A stretch of 21,279 nt of DNA from Deltaproteobacteria bacterium CG_4_8_14_3_um_filter_43_13 (lineage in GTDB: Bacteria > Desulfobacterota > UBA8473), in the NCBI GenBank assembly GCA_002782605.1, contig PFIF01000249.1, positions 1-21,279 of the forward strand, given 5' to 3'. The translations under genes and the position numbers were made by a program. Below, piece by piece: positions 6,568-13,907 of the stretch (its first letter is position 1; every line of letters starts with the position of its first letter). Below the pieces are notes generated by a model. The model saw only the letters and a list, made by a program, of their open reading frames with translations. It was not told the origin of the DNA and searched no databases.

Positions 6568-7939
6568 GGTTCGGCAAACCGCGATAGATTATCCTGAATT
6601 CGGCCGCGGTGATCGTTTTAAAGACTTATCCCATATCAGCAGATCTCATATTGAAGCGTTTCAATTTTTCAGGCTAAAGAGAGTACTGGATTACGCTTTT
6701 CAAAAAAGCAAGTATTACAAAGAGATGTTTTGTAAGATAGGGATAACGCCTGATGATATCAGAAGCATGGACGACTTTGTAAAACTGCCGTTTACTGACC
6801 CGGACAATCTGGCAGATATTCCGCATAAGTTCGTTTGCGTTTCCCTGAAAGAATTTGCGCAGGAATACCTTTTAGACACATCGGGAACGGAGGGGGAGCC
6901 CAAAAGGGTGGTCTGCACACAGCATGATATCGATCAAATGATCGATTTCATGTCTGCCGGGATGCGCACCGTTTCTAAAAGTAACGATACCATCATGTTA
7001 ATTCTTCCAGATGGCAGGCCGAACAGCCAATCCGATCTGCTCTCTAAAGGTGTGCTAAAAATGGGGGGCATTCCTGTAACTTGCGACATTAGCGTATCCC
7101 CTAATGAGTGCATACAAGCCATAGAGAGGCATCGTCCCGGGGTGATATTCACCTCTCCATCCCGTATTCACAGGATTACGATGGGGTATAAACCAAGGAG
7201 TCGTCTCAGCGAACTGGGGGTGCAGACATTGTTTCTCACCTCCGAACATGTATCAAGCGCCATGAGAAAGAAACTAAAAGAGATTTGGAACTGCGAGGTC
7301 CATGGCCATTACGGAATGACTGAAATGGGCATCGGTGTCTCCATTGAATGTCATGCCCACGATGGCTACCATTTCAACGAGGCAGACCTGCTGTTAGAGG
7401 TGATAGATCCTAACACTGGAAAGTTAATAGAAGATGATTCGGAAGGCGAACTTGTGTTTACGACTTTGATCAGAAAGGGCACACCTTTGATACGCTACAA
7501 AACACATGATATATCAAGGGTGATCAGACAACCTTGCCCCTGCGGTGCAGCTACCCTGAAAAGGATAGGAAGCCCCGTAATAAAAATGAGGTCATTTGTG
7601 ACTATAGGCAACAACGATACGATTTATCCCTCATTTTTTGATGATGAGATATATTCCGTACCCGAAGTTGTGGATTATCAGGTAGTCATCTCCAACAAAG
7701 AGAACAGGGACTGCATCAAATTTGTGCTGGAAACAATGGAGGAGGGACTTGAAATTGAGAAAGAGATAAAAGAGAGGCTGTTGAAGAATCCTGTTATAGA
7801 CAGCAACATTGATTGTGGAATGCTTTCATTGGCTGAATTTGAACTTGTAAGCATGGGAACGCTTCGTAGCAAAAGCAGGGCAAAGAAGCTGATAATCGAT
7901 AATCGTAAAAGATGCAAAAATCAGAGGAGTTTCATATAA
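6530..7939 (+). CDS. AMP-forming CoA ligase, PaaK-like (DVU_1553-like)
   Basis: This 469-aa adenylate-forming enzyme is of the phenylacetate-CoA ligase type. Visible are the phosphate loop LDTSGTEGEPKRV (a variant of SGTTGxPK), the A5 segment HYGMTEMG, the RYKTHDISR segment (PaaK has RYRTRD here), and the PCPCGA zinc-type motif typical of PaaK relatives. A C-terminal lid domain follows. It should activate a carboxylate as an acyl-adenylate and pass it to CoA or another thiol; the acid is unknown. I choose the ATG at 6530, with GGAG at 6520-6523. This overlaps the radical SAM stop by 38 bases and indicates translational coupling. The earlier in-frame start at 6476 would lie deep within the radical SAM gene. 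From memory the Desulfovibrio equivalent is a DVU_1553-family ligase. Confidence 0.8.
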   Translation: METCYVETWLHNKVRQTAIDYPEFGRGDRFKDLSHISRSHIEAFQFFRLKRVLDYAFQKSKYYKEMFCKIGITPDDIRSMDDFVKLPFTDPDNLADIPHKFVCVSLKEFAQEYLLDTSGTEGEPKRVVCTQHDIDQMIDFMSAGMRTVSKSNDTIMLILPDGRPNSQSDLLSKGVLKMGGIPVTCDISVSPNECIQAIERHRPGVIFTSPSRIHRITMGYKPRSRLSELGVQTLFLTSEHVSSAMRKKLKEIWNCEVHGHYGMTEMGIGVSIECHAHDGYHFNEADLLLEVIDPNTGKLIEDDSEGELVFTTLIRKGTPLIRYKTHDISRVIRQPCPCGAATLKRIGSPVIKMRSFVTIGNNDTIYPSFFDDEIYSVPEVVDYQVVISNKENRDCIKFVLETMEEGLEIEKEIKERLLKNPVIDSNIDCGMLSLAEFELVSMGTLRSKSRAKKLIIDNRKRCKNQRSFI

Positions 7940-7970
7940 ATGAACAAACTATTTGAACCTGTTCAATATT
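7940..7970 (+). pseudogene. Possible head of a small gene interrupted by the transposase
   Basis: An ATG at 7940 starts immediately after the ligase TAA, with GAGGAG 11 bases upstream. It reads MNKLFEPVQYY before running into the transposase remnant and stopping near 8017. The last 13 bases (7958-7970) recur exactly at 8753-8765. Joining the frame across that repeat gives MNKLFEPVQYWCSIFQEYIE and onward to a TAG at 8846-8848, a 37-codon reading frame. This may be a small gene, the last of the cluster, split by the insertion. An open frame of this length can also arise by chance, so the call is tentative. Confidence 0.3.
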
Positions 7971-8765
7971 ATACTTTAAAGACATCGCTCCATTTCCCGG
8001 TTTTTGCGTGTTCGTAGAGGATATCAATGGTTGCAACAATGTCATGCTCGATCACGTGAATGAAGACATTATTGTGGCCCATATAAGTATTGTTGGCTTC
8101 TATATGATATCGGTTTTCCTTAGTCAGACCGTAATAACGCTCTATGCCGGTACGGAGTTTCTTGAGCCGGTTGTAGGGCCTCGAACTTGGTACAGCCGGT
8201 CCTACTCTCCGGTAGTCATCTTTAAAGTAGGCATAAGTCATGCAGCCGAAGCGACTTTTGGAGTTCTGGTACTGGCAAGAGAAAAGTAGCCTTTGCGGAT
8301 CATCGAGACAGGCGCGATAACAAGCGAACTTGGTACGTCCAGAATGACTTTGTTCCTCACCATTTTTGGAAGATCCGGGATTGGCGGAATGAGCAAACCT
8401 ACTTTGTGTGCCTCCAAGACAAAAAGTTTATGGATTTGGACGAATCCTTCCGGCCCAAGACGCTGGCGTAGCGTGTTGAAAGTGTTGTGTGCGGGGATGT
8501 TGTGGCGGCTGATACCGATGGCTTCGCGATAGATTCGGACTTTAGCCAGCTTCTCGCTGAGTTCCCGATCGGATGAGATATGTTCCCTCACTTTTAGAAT
8601 ACGCACCAGCACCAGCGATGTGGCATAACCTACCGGGCCAGTAGATTGGTACTTGGAGAAAATCTCTTTGATGCCCCTTTTGTCAATACGGTGGAAGTAC
8701 TCCAAGAATTATATCTCCTGAGGTGTGCGTGAGTATGACATGTTCCATCTCTCCTGTTCAATATT
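7958..8765. repeat. 13-bp direct repeats flanking the transposase remnant
   Basis: CCTGTTCAATATT occurs at 7958-7970 and 8753-8765, bracketing the transposase remnant, and its last ten bases recur a third time at 8769-8778. It could be a target-site duplication. However, the transposase stop codon (7969-7971) touches the left copy, which leaves no room for a left terminal inverted repeat. The left end of the element is therefore either degraded or the repeat has another origin. Confidence 0.5.
7969..8705 (-). pseudogene. Degraded DDE transposase (frameshifted, likely core deletion)
   Basis: Two minus-strand frames together give a transposase that is too short. The N-terminal part (8705 to about 8285) has the helical domain seen in IS1182/IS5-like transposases (GYATSLVLVRILKVRE, HNTFNTLRQRLGPEGF). 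The C-terminal part, in a shifted frame, continues as CQYQNSKSRFGCMTYAYF and ends RYHIEANNTYMGHNNVFIHV. The switch falls near 8278-8285, where the first frame turns into meaningless residues and the second picks up. The joined product of about 240 residues is much shorter than a complete enzyme of this kind, so part of the catalytic core is probably deleted. The start at 8705 would be TTG with AGGAG upstream. It is inactive and fossil-like. Confidence 0.72.
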
Positions 8766-8848
8766 GGTGTTCAATATTCCAGGAGTATATAGAACAAGGG
8801 CCACAAAACAAAATTGTAAAAAATATTGGAACTTACACGATTCCTTAG

Positions 8849-8963
8849 CTTTTATTTGATCGCTGAAATCTTGAGTTACTTTCTTGAAGTAGGCTGCATA
8901 ACTGCTGTAATATCAACAAGTTGTAATGTTGAACCGGCTTAATTTATTCTTTACAGGTTTAAT
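8849..8963. other. Short gap before the histidine kinase
   Basis: No gene is visible. The kinase ATG at 8964 has only a weak ACAGG site upstream, and I see no consensus promoter. The sequence is AT-rich and could carry a promoter of another class. Confidence 0.4.
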
Positions 8964-11024
8964 ATGAAAGGTTTACCACCCTTATCACGTCTTCAATTTC
9001 ACGGAAATCGCCCCACCCCTGTGTACAGAAAACTATCATTTCACAACAAAATACTGCTCATTATCTTCCTCTTGCTTTTACTGTTTGGCCTATTGGGGGC
9101 GATCGCTCTTCAATGGGCACTTAAAGTTCATCTTATAAAAGAGTATGAGAACCACTTCCAAACTATCACCGATTCATTATCTCATCGCCTGGTATCCATG
9201 GTTTCGCTTGGAGACAGAACAGGAGTAACACACTTGCTTTCAGAAGAGAATAAACTCTATGGAAGCAGTCTCTACATGATTGTTACTGACAAAAGCGGAG
9301 TAACGCTGGGGCAATCGTTAGACAGAGAATTACCGTTACAATATACCCAACATAATCTTGGCAACGAAGGTACCGATAAGAAAAATAGCCAAAACATTAA
9401 AGCCCACGATAAAACCATCATGGAGATAGCTTCGCCTATCATTCATGAGGGGAAAAGCATCGGTGCAGTAAAGATCGGTTTTTCTACATCATCGATGAAT
9501 ACTTTCCTCAGGCGGGTTATGACCATCTATCTATCGATCTTCGGCACCATGATTTTCATTTTCTTCCTCATTGTAAGACCTTTTCTCCGATATACCACAC
9601 GCCCAATAGTCACTTTGACCCACATTGCAGACGAAATATCAGTGGGTAACCTGGATATGGATATTTTCTTTGGGAAGCATGTCAATTGTTGGGAGATCAA
9701 AAAGTGCGGGCATAGGAACTGTGCAGCATATACTAATATAGCAGTTCAATGTTGGTTTGTAGATGGTACACCTTGTGAGGGTTATGAACCCAAATTCCCC
9801 GAAAAGCTCAAAGGATGTCGAAAATGTGAAGTCTACAAAACCCATAAAGGAGATGAGATCGTTCAATTGGCTGATTCATTTCGACACATGATTTACATAC
9901 TCAAGACTTCCAGGGCTGAACTTGAGAAGTCTTACAAATTTCAGAGCAACATGATCCAGAATTCTTTAATGGGAATCATTGCAACAAATGAGATTGGAAT
10001 TGTAAAGATTTTCAACCTTGTGGCCGAAAACCTAACCGAATATTGCGAATCTGAGGTCATCGACAGACTGACTTTAAAAGACTTCTTTTCCGAAGAGATT
10101 GCAAAAAAAATTAACCGTCCACTCATATATGACTATGGTCTAGTGTTACGTGGTTTTAGATCCATGGAATCTGAAGTCATGGACAAGAACAAAGAGCCAA
10201 TACCAGTTAGAGTCTCGGGTATAAACCTGTACGAGGAAGAAGAACATTTAGGAAAGGTTTTCTTTTTCCAGGATCTTCGAGAGATAAAGAGACTTCGTCA
10301 GGAACTGATTCAGTCCGAAAGGCTGAGTGCCACTGGTCAGGCTGTAGCCAGCATCAGCCATTCGATTAAGAATATATTGGACGGCCTCTTGGGAGGTGTA
10401 TATGTATACAAGACAGGAAACAGGATAAATAGTGAAAAGGATACTAAAAAGGGATGGAAGATGATCGAGAAGAACATAGACCTCATCTCTGAACTTGTTA
10501 TAGATTTACTTAACTACGCCAAAGAACGAAAGCCTATCTTTCAAAAGTGCAACCCCAAAGATATAGTGGAGGATGTCATCGAAACAATGGAGGGTAAAAC
10601 CCATAGTGATAATAAGATCGAAATTATCTCGGAATACGAGGGAGATTTAGGTGATATTTACGTAGATTCACACGCCTTGCATCAATGCCTAATGAACTTG
10701 GTATCTAATGCCATCGATGCTACTCCTCCCCGATATCAGGGCATAATTGTTATTAGACTTAAATCGAAAAATCAGGATGGGATTATCTTCGAAGTATCAG
10801 ACAACGGCATTGGAATAAAAAAAGAAATCCAGGAAAAGATTTTTCACGGAATGGTTAGCACCAAGGGTTCAACAGGTACAGGTCTTGGGCTGTTAGTCGT
10901 AAAGAAAATCGTATCGGAGCATGGAGGAACTATAAACGTAGAATCTGAAGAGAACAAAGGCTCGTGCTTCAGAATCTGGCTGCCTAAAAATAATGCAAAT
11001 ATCCCAGCCTTCGGTTCCAAATAG
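8964..11024 (+). CDS. Membrane sensor histidine kinase with Cys-rich HAMP insertion
   Basis: This 686-aa protein has two membrane helices (about 29-50 and 185-205) enclosing a roughly 130-residue extracytoplasmic sensor of Cache-like size. A HAMP region starts at about 206 and is interrupted at about 240-290 by a Cys-rich block. The block contains two CW pairs (C242-W, C263-W) and C248, C253, C271, C285 and C288, with the ending CRKCEVYK. A PAS-like domain (about 325-440) follows, then the HisKA dimerisation helix with phosphoacceptor H466 in the SISHSIKN segment. The HATPase domain has the N box (NLVSNAID), DNGIGI and GTGLGL. The Cys block is found in several deltaproteobacterial signalling proteins and may bind iron-sulfur or another metal, making the kinase redox-responsive; that is inferred. 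No response regulator is adjacent. The start is chosen by the frame and is uncertain because the ribosome site is weak. Confidence 0.85.
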   Translation: MKGLPPLSRLQFHGNRPTPVYRKLSFHNKILLIIFLLLLLFGLLGAIALQWALKVHLIKEYENHFQTITDSLSHRLVSMVSLGDRTGVTHLLSEENKLYGSSLYMIVTDKSGVTLGQSLDRELPLQYTQHNLGNEGTDKKNSQNIKAHDKTIMEIASPIIHEGKSIGAVKIGFSTSSMNTFLRRVMTIYLSIFGTMIFIFFLIVRPFLRYTTRPIVTLTHIADEISVGNLDMDIFFGKHVNCWEIKKCGHRNCAAYTNIAVQCWFVDGTPCEGYEPKFPEKLKGCRKCEVYKTHKGDEIVQLADSFRHMIYILKTSRAELEKSYKFQSNMIQNSLMGIIATNEIGIVKIFNLVAENLTEYCESEVIDRLTLKDFFSEEIAKKINRPLIYDYGLVLRGFRSMESEVMDKNKEPIPVRVSGINLYEEEEHLGKVFFFQDLREIKRLRQELIQSERLSATGQAVASISHSIKNILDGLLGGVYVYKTGNRINSEKDTKKGWKMIEKNIDLISELVIDLLNYAKERKPIFQKCNPKDIVEDVIETMEGKTHSDNKIEIISEYEGDLGDIYVDSHALHQCLMNLVSNAIDATPPRYQGIIVIRLKSKNQDGIIFEVSDNGIGIKKEIQEKIFHGMVSTKGSTGTGLGLLVVKKIVSEHGGTINVESEENKGSCFRIWLPKNNANIPAFGSK

Positions 11025-11048
11025 ATAGAGACCTTTGCATAACCTATC

Positions 11049-11214
11049 GAGAGCTTTGAAGAAGTACCCCTGAGAGCGAACATCGTCAAAAATCGTAAGT
11101 CGGAAATCGTAAATGGATTTTATTCTATTTACGACTCCCGACTTACAACTCACGATCATAGATGGGTCAAAAAATGTATGCTGAAGCGAAAAGGGGTAAT
11201 TTTTCAAAGCTCTC
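11049..11214. repeat. MITE-like nested inverted repeat between convergent genes
   Basis: Outer arms of 23 bases (11049-11071 and 11192-11214) match as inverted repeats at about 20 of 23 positions; the left arm starts GAGAGCTTTGAAGAAGTACC. Inside, a second pair of 20-base arms (11095-11114 and 11127-11146) matches at 18 of 20 positions around a 12-base loop. The 166-bp element has no coding potential. It sits between the convergent kinase and Rrf2 genes, where it could also act as a bidirectional terminator. I infer a miniature transposable element from the nested, imperfect terminal repeats. No flanking duplication was clear. Confidence 0.55.
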
Positions 11215-11228
11215 AGACAATCTCTTAT

Positions 11229-11663
11229 TTACTTATTTGCACCCGACATCTGCAGGAATATCCCTTTCTTAAGAATGTCCTCTAAAGTAGTAGTTCCCAA
11301 GTAGTCCTTGATTAGCTCACTAAGCTCAACCCAGGTTGGACGCGATATGCATTCGTCAGATCGGTAGCATAATTTCGCATCTTTAACACAGTCAATAAGC
11401 GACATATCTCCTTCGACAGCATACAGGATGTCAGCCAGGGTTATTTCTGAAGGGGCACGGGCAAGCAGATATCCTCCGTTTTTTCCTCTAACGACTCTTA
11501 TGAGCCCAGTCAGTTTTAGAACACCCATTAATTGAGTCAGGTATTTCTTTGAAATGCCCTGATTTTTCTCTATTGTTGCCAGGGGGAGCGGTTCTTTCCC
11601 ATGATGAAGCGCAAGTTCAATCATCGCTCTAGTAACATATCTTCCTCTACAAGACAATCGCAT
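11229..11663 (-). CDS. Rrf2-family regulator with IscR-like cysteines
   Basis: This 144-aa winged-helix protein is a clear Rrf2-family member. The recognition region reads ISKKYLTQLMGVLKLTGLI, followed by the wing VRGKNGGYLLAR. Three cysteines, C92, C99 and C105, lie in the loop where IscR holds its 2Fe-2S cluster (C92, C98, C104), so it probably senses iron-sulfur status, redox state or nitric oxide. The start at 11663 is supported by GGAGGAG, which lies inside the last codons of the upstream gene; the two genes are 5 bases apart and form an operon. An inverted repeat upstream of that operon (12388-12409) is a possible operator. The target genes are not evident, although iron-sulfur genes are abundant in the window. 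Confidence 0.85.
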   Translation of the reverse strand: MRLSCRGRYVTRAMIELALHHGKEPLPLATIEKNQGISKKYLTQLMGVLKLTGLIRVVRGKNGGYLLARAPSEITLADILYAVEGDMSLIDCVKDAKLCYRSDECISRPTWVELSELIKDYLGTTTLEDILKKGIFLQMSGANK

Positions 11664-11668
11664 CTAGA

Positions 11669-12343
11669 TTACAACTCCTCCTTTGGCAAAAATGCTCGTT
11701 CAATAACGAAACGGAATGACTGTGTCATGTGCACCATACTTCCCAAATGTGTCTTTGCAGCCACCTTTCTTGCTTGTTCAATGGGAGAATAGCAAACAAG
11801 GAGTATATCTCTACATGATGCATCAATGTCGGTCTCATCAGCAAGGGCAATTGGTGTCCAGATTTTTCCAGCTCTGTCACTAAGCACAGGACATCTGTTC
11901 AAACTAGAATTGCCATTGGCCTGACCCAACATTTCTCCTTTTCTTCCCATACGAAAAACCAAGGGGAAGGAGACACGGGAAATATCCGTGACGCTCCAGG
12001 GGCACATGGATTTCAAAGAAAGAAGGTCTCTGAAGACCACGCCTGGGTTTTCAGCCTCAATACCCTGACCACTGAAAACTCTTTTAGCTAAGAGTTCGAA
12101 TGACGATACACACCTCTCCCTGGGAAGACCCCCGTTCATCAGAAGTGAACGAGTGGAGAGAACGACAGGTTCATCCATATACGATTTATCAAAGAATTTT
12201 CTCTGAAATATGGAAACTGCCCCATCAATGGCAATACGCAAAGCAGCCTCGTGTTCTCCATCCATTAACCTCAGCCAGGCGAAATGGAGGCGACATCCTT
12301 TCAGTTTGTTGAAGCATTCTATTTCTGCAGAAGATGGTAACAT
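11669..12343 (-). CDS. Uncharacterised 224-aa protein, possibly B3/4-domain-like
   Basis: I cannot assign this protein firmly. It has no signal peptide or membrane segments. The middle (about residues 60-115) contains LLMNGGLPRERC and NPGVVFRDLLSLKSMCPW. The next section reads VSFPLVFRMGRKGEML, then PVLSDRAGKIWTPIALADETDIDASCRDILLVCYSP. The order of a hydrophobic LxFRxGRKGE turn, then D-x-G-x-I and a T/D-rich strand, reminds me of B3/4 domain proteins related to the phenylalanyl-tRNA synthetase beta subunit. I cannot verify this. The ATG at 12343 has only a weak GAGGAA site. The gene ends 5 bases before the Rrf2 regulator and carries its ribosome site, so the pair is co-expressed and possibly autoregulated by the Rrf2 protein. 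Confidence 0.6.
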   Translation of the reverse strand: MLPSSAEIECFNKLKGCRLHFAWLRLMDGEHEAALRIAIDGAVSIFQRKFFDKSYMDEPVVLSTRSLLMNGGLPRERCVSSFELLAKRVFSGQGIEAENPGVVFRDLLSLKSMCPWSVTDISRVSFPLVFRMGRKGEMLGQANGNSSLNRCPVLSDRAGKIWTPIALADETDIDASCRDILLVCYSPIEQARKVAAKTHLGSMVHMTQSFRFVIERAFLPKEEL

Positions 12344-12704
12344 CTATTTATAAATTCCTCAGTTACTGCCTATTTTTTAGTTCATATTAGACAATATTAG
12401 AAATGTCTAGTTAAATGATTATATATAGTATATCAGTAAGTGTTGAAGATGTCCAATTAATTTCCCAAAATCGCCGCAGAAATTGCACTCTTTACCCCTC
12501 TCTCGAGTGCTATCGGAAGAGCCCAGTTTTAATCCCCGGGTCTTCCTGCTCTCACCAAAGAAAATATGGTAAAAACATGGTAACTGGGGGGCACATGTAG
12601 AATCAACCTGTACCATCCTCTATCACCAATCTTTTTAGCCTCTAAGGCAGCCTCTTCCGGAACTATCTCATTACAAGGAGAGAGCCTTTTTGTATCTTTC
12701 CTGC
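12344..12704. other. Intergenic region with an unassigned open frame
   Basis: The part nearest 12343 is AT-rich and probably holds the promoter for the 11229-12343 operon. Further right, a minus-strand frame with no start codon runs between stops from about 12716 to 12529 and reads plausibly (for example NEIVPEEAALEAKKIGDRGW). It could be a gene fragment. Short frames on either strand near 12415-12616 have no protein character and I do not call them. Confidence 0.35.
12388..12409. promoter_or_regulatory. Dyad upstream of the Rrf2 operon, candidate operator
   Basis: TAGACA (12388-12393) and TGTCTA (12404-12409) form a 6-bp inverted repeat with a 10-base AT-rich centre, about 50 bases upstream of the operon start. 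Rrf2 proteins bind AT-rich dyads of about this size. Binding by the regulator encoded here is inferred. Confidence 0.35.
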
Positions 12705-13363
12705 CTAATCTTTACTGTCTGATATATACATCAAATTGAATTTTTGCAACTCTTTCCTCAACGGCTCAATCTTATTCCTATTGATGTTCTTCATCCTTAT
12801 GTAAGCATGACGGAATCCTTCTTTGGCCTGTTCATACGATGTCATTATGCAGAGCATACGCCCTCCGTAGGACCGTATAGTACATCGGCAACTTCTTTAA
12901 TAGAACCAGGCTTATCTTGAAGCTCAAATGCAAATTGGATACCACCCTGTCGAACGCCTGTCATACTGATGAGGACCTTAAATAAATCCGACTCCGTGAT
13001 AATCCCTAACAGCTTTCCATCCTCCACTACAGGAAGTACCCCAATCTTTTCTTCTGACATAATCAAAGCCGCTTCCTCTATTGTATCTGTTGGAGAAATG
13101 GTTTTCAGGTTCTTCTTTGTCATAATGTTCTTAATCTTTATCTTATCTATAAGATAATTCAACTCGTTAATAGCCAGACTTGTAGCCCTGGATGCCGATT
13201 CTCTGTTAATATCAAGATTCGTTACAATCCCTACCAATTTCCCTTTTTTCATAACAGGCAGACGTCGGATCCTGTTTTCATTCATCAGTTTTATAGCCGT
13301 ATGCATGGATTCATCTTCATCAATGGTTATTAAATTTGTTGTCATCCAATTCTTTACTAACAT
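12705..13363 (-). pseudogene. CBS-pair plus ACT protein, AcuB-like, frameshifted
   Basis: The first frame encodes two CBS domains (MTTNLITIDEDESMHTAI with VMKKGKLVGIVTNLD; MTKKNLKTISPTDTIEEA with VVEDGKLLGIITESD), then the start of an ACT domain (FELQDKPGSIKEVADVL). It then drifts into a stop at 12845. The ACT domain continues in another frame from about 12875 (RSYGGRMLCIMTSYEQAKEG and onward) to the TAG at 12705-12707. The switch lies at CTATACGG (12880-12873). Removing one TA restores CTACGG and the full reading frame, so a TA dinucleotide duplication is the likely cause. The start at 13363 is set by AAAGGAGG 7 bases upstream. Proteins of this layout sense adenylate and amino-acid ligands. 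The break may be real or a sequencing error. Confidence 0.75.
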
Positions 13364-13451
13364 ATTGAGACCTCCTTTTAATGATATTCGTATTGTCAAA
13401 AGAAAAACCACAGAGAACACAAAGTTTTTAAACCCACAAACTATTTTGAAG

Positions 13452-13650
13452 AATTAAGTATTGTGTCCCCCGAATTCTGAAAAAGGTCTGTTGTCTTCGA
13501 TTGCCCCGTTGTGTTATGTGGTGGGGGAGCCCCGGTGCAACTACACGACCTATTCTCGCCATAGTTAAATAGTACTATCGCAAATCTTCCTTGTCAATAA
13601 TTAAGTATTGTGTCCCCCGAATTCACGAATTCATTGTGTCCCCCGAATTC
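13452..13650. repeat. Three short direct repeats with core TTGTGTCCCCCGAATTC
   Basis: An identical 26-bp unit occurs at 13452-13477 and 13599-13624 (147 bases apart); it starts AATTAAGTATTGTGTCCCCC. A third copy of its last 18 bases lies at 13633-13650. All are in the same orientation. No gene overlaps them. They could be remnants of a mobile element end or protein binding sites. Confidence 0.7.
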
Positions 13651-13750
13651 TGTAATTCTGTCTGGACGGTTCACTTGCTATTTTCCATGGTCTGCGCAAA
13701 TTAGCTGATTATGACAAACAAGGAAAACTGAAATAAACAAAAAAGAAAAA

Positions 13751-13848
13751 GGCGGCGTAGGTCCGCCGCTCGTCTTCTGTTCCAGGGGAGACATTCCAAC
13801 TCCAAATTTACCTTTTCTCCGAGGACAGGAAAGCGGACCTACTTTTTT
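13751..13848 (+). other. Long hairpin, possible small RNA or terminator upstream of hicBA
   Basis: GTAGGTCCGC (13757-13766) pairs perfectly with GCGGACCTAC (13833-13842), which is followed at once by six T residues. Inside, the segments around 13774-13791 and 13814-13831 are also roughly complementary, so the whole can fold as one long imperfect stem. An alternative small hairpin, GCGGCG/CGCCGC (13752-13769), competes with the outer stem. The layout suits a structured small RNA ending in an intrinsic terminator, or a terminator insulating hicBA from the left. No promoter for it is obvious. Confidence 0.4.
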
Positions 13849-13851
13849 CAT

Positions 13852-13879
13852 TTGACATCACTGCTTAAGCTGTTATAAT
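13852..13879 (+). promoter_or_regulatory. Consensus promoter of hicBA
   Basis: Both hexamers are perfect: TTGACA (13852-13857) and TATAAT (13874-13879), with a 16-base spacer. Transcription should begin near 13886. The first in-frame ATG of the hicB frame (13878) falls within the -10 element and so cannot be used. This fixes the start at 13908. Confidence 0.75.
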
Positions 13880-13907
13880 GAACCAATACAAGGACACAAA
13901 GTATCGG

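Larger units (their letters stand above)
13364..13907. other. Repeat-rich intergenic region between acuB-like and hicBA
   Basis: No gene is visible. The region holds two exact 26-bp direct repeats plus a shorter third copy, a long hairpin and the hicBA promoter, each listed separately. A G-rich stretch near 13522-13535 is noted but unexplained. Confidence 0.5.

Noticed and set aside
8008..8532. Plus-strand frames across the transposase remnant
   Set aside because: They are antisense to recognisable transposase sequence and have no ribosome sites.
12415..12616. Short frames on both strands between the Rrf2 operon and the CBS gene
   Set aside because: No recognisable domains or ribosome sites; the region is better described as intergenic with a possible gene fragment.
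13452..13650. The three direct repeats considered as a CRISPR array
   Set aside because: Spacing is irregular (147 and 34 bases), the third copy is partial and no cas gene is present.
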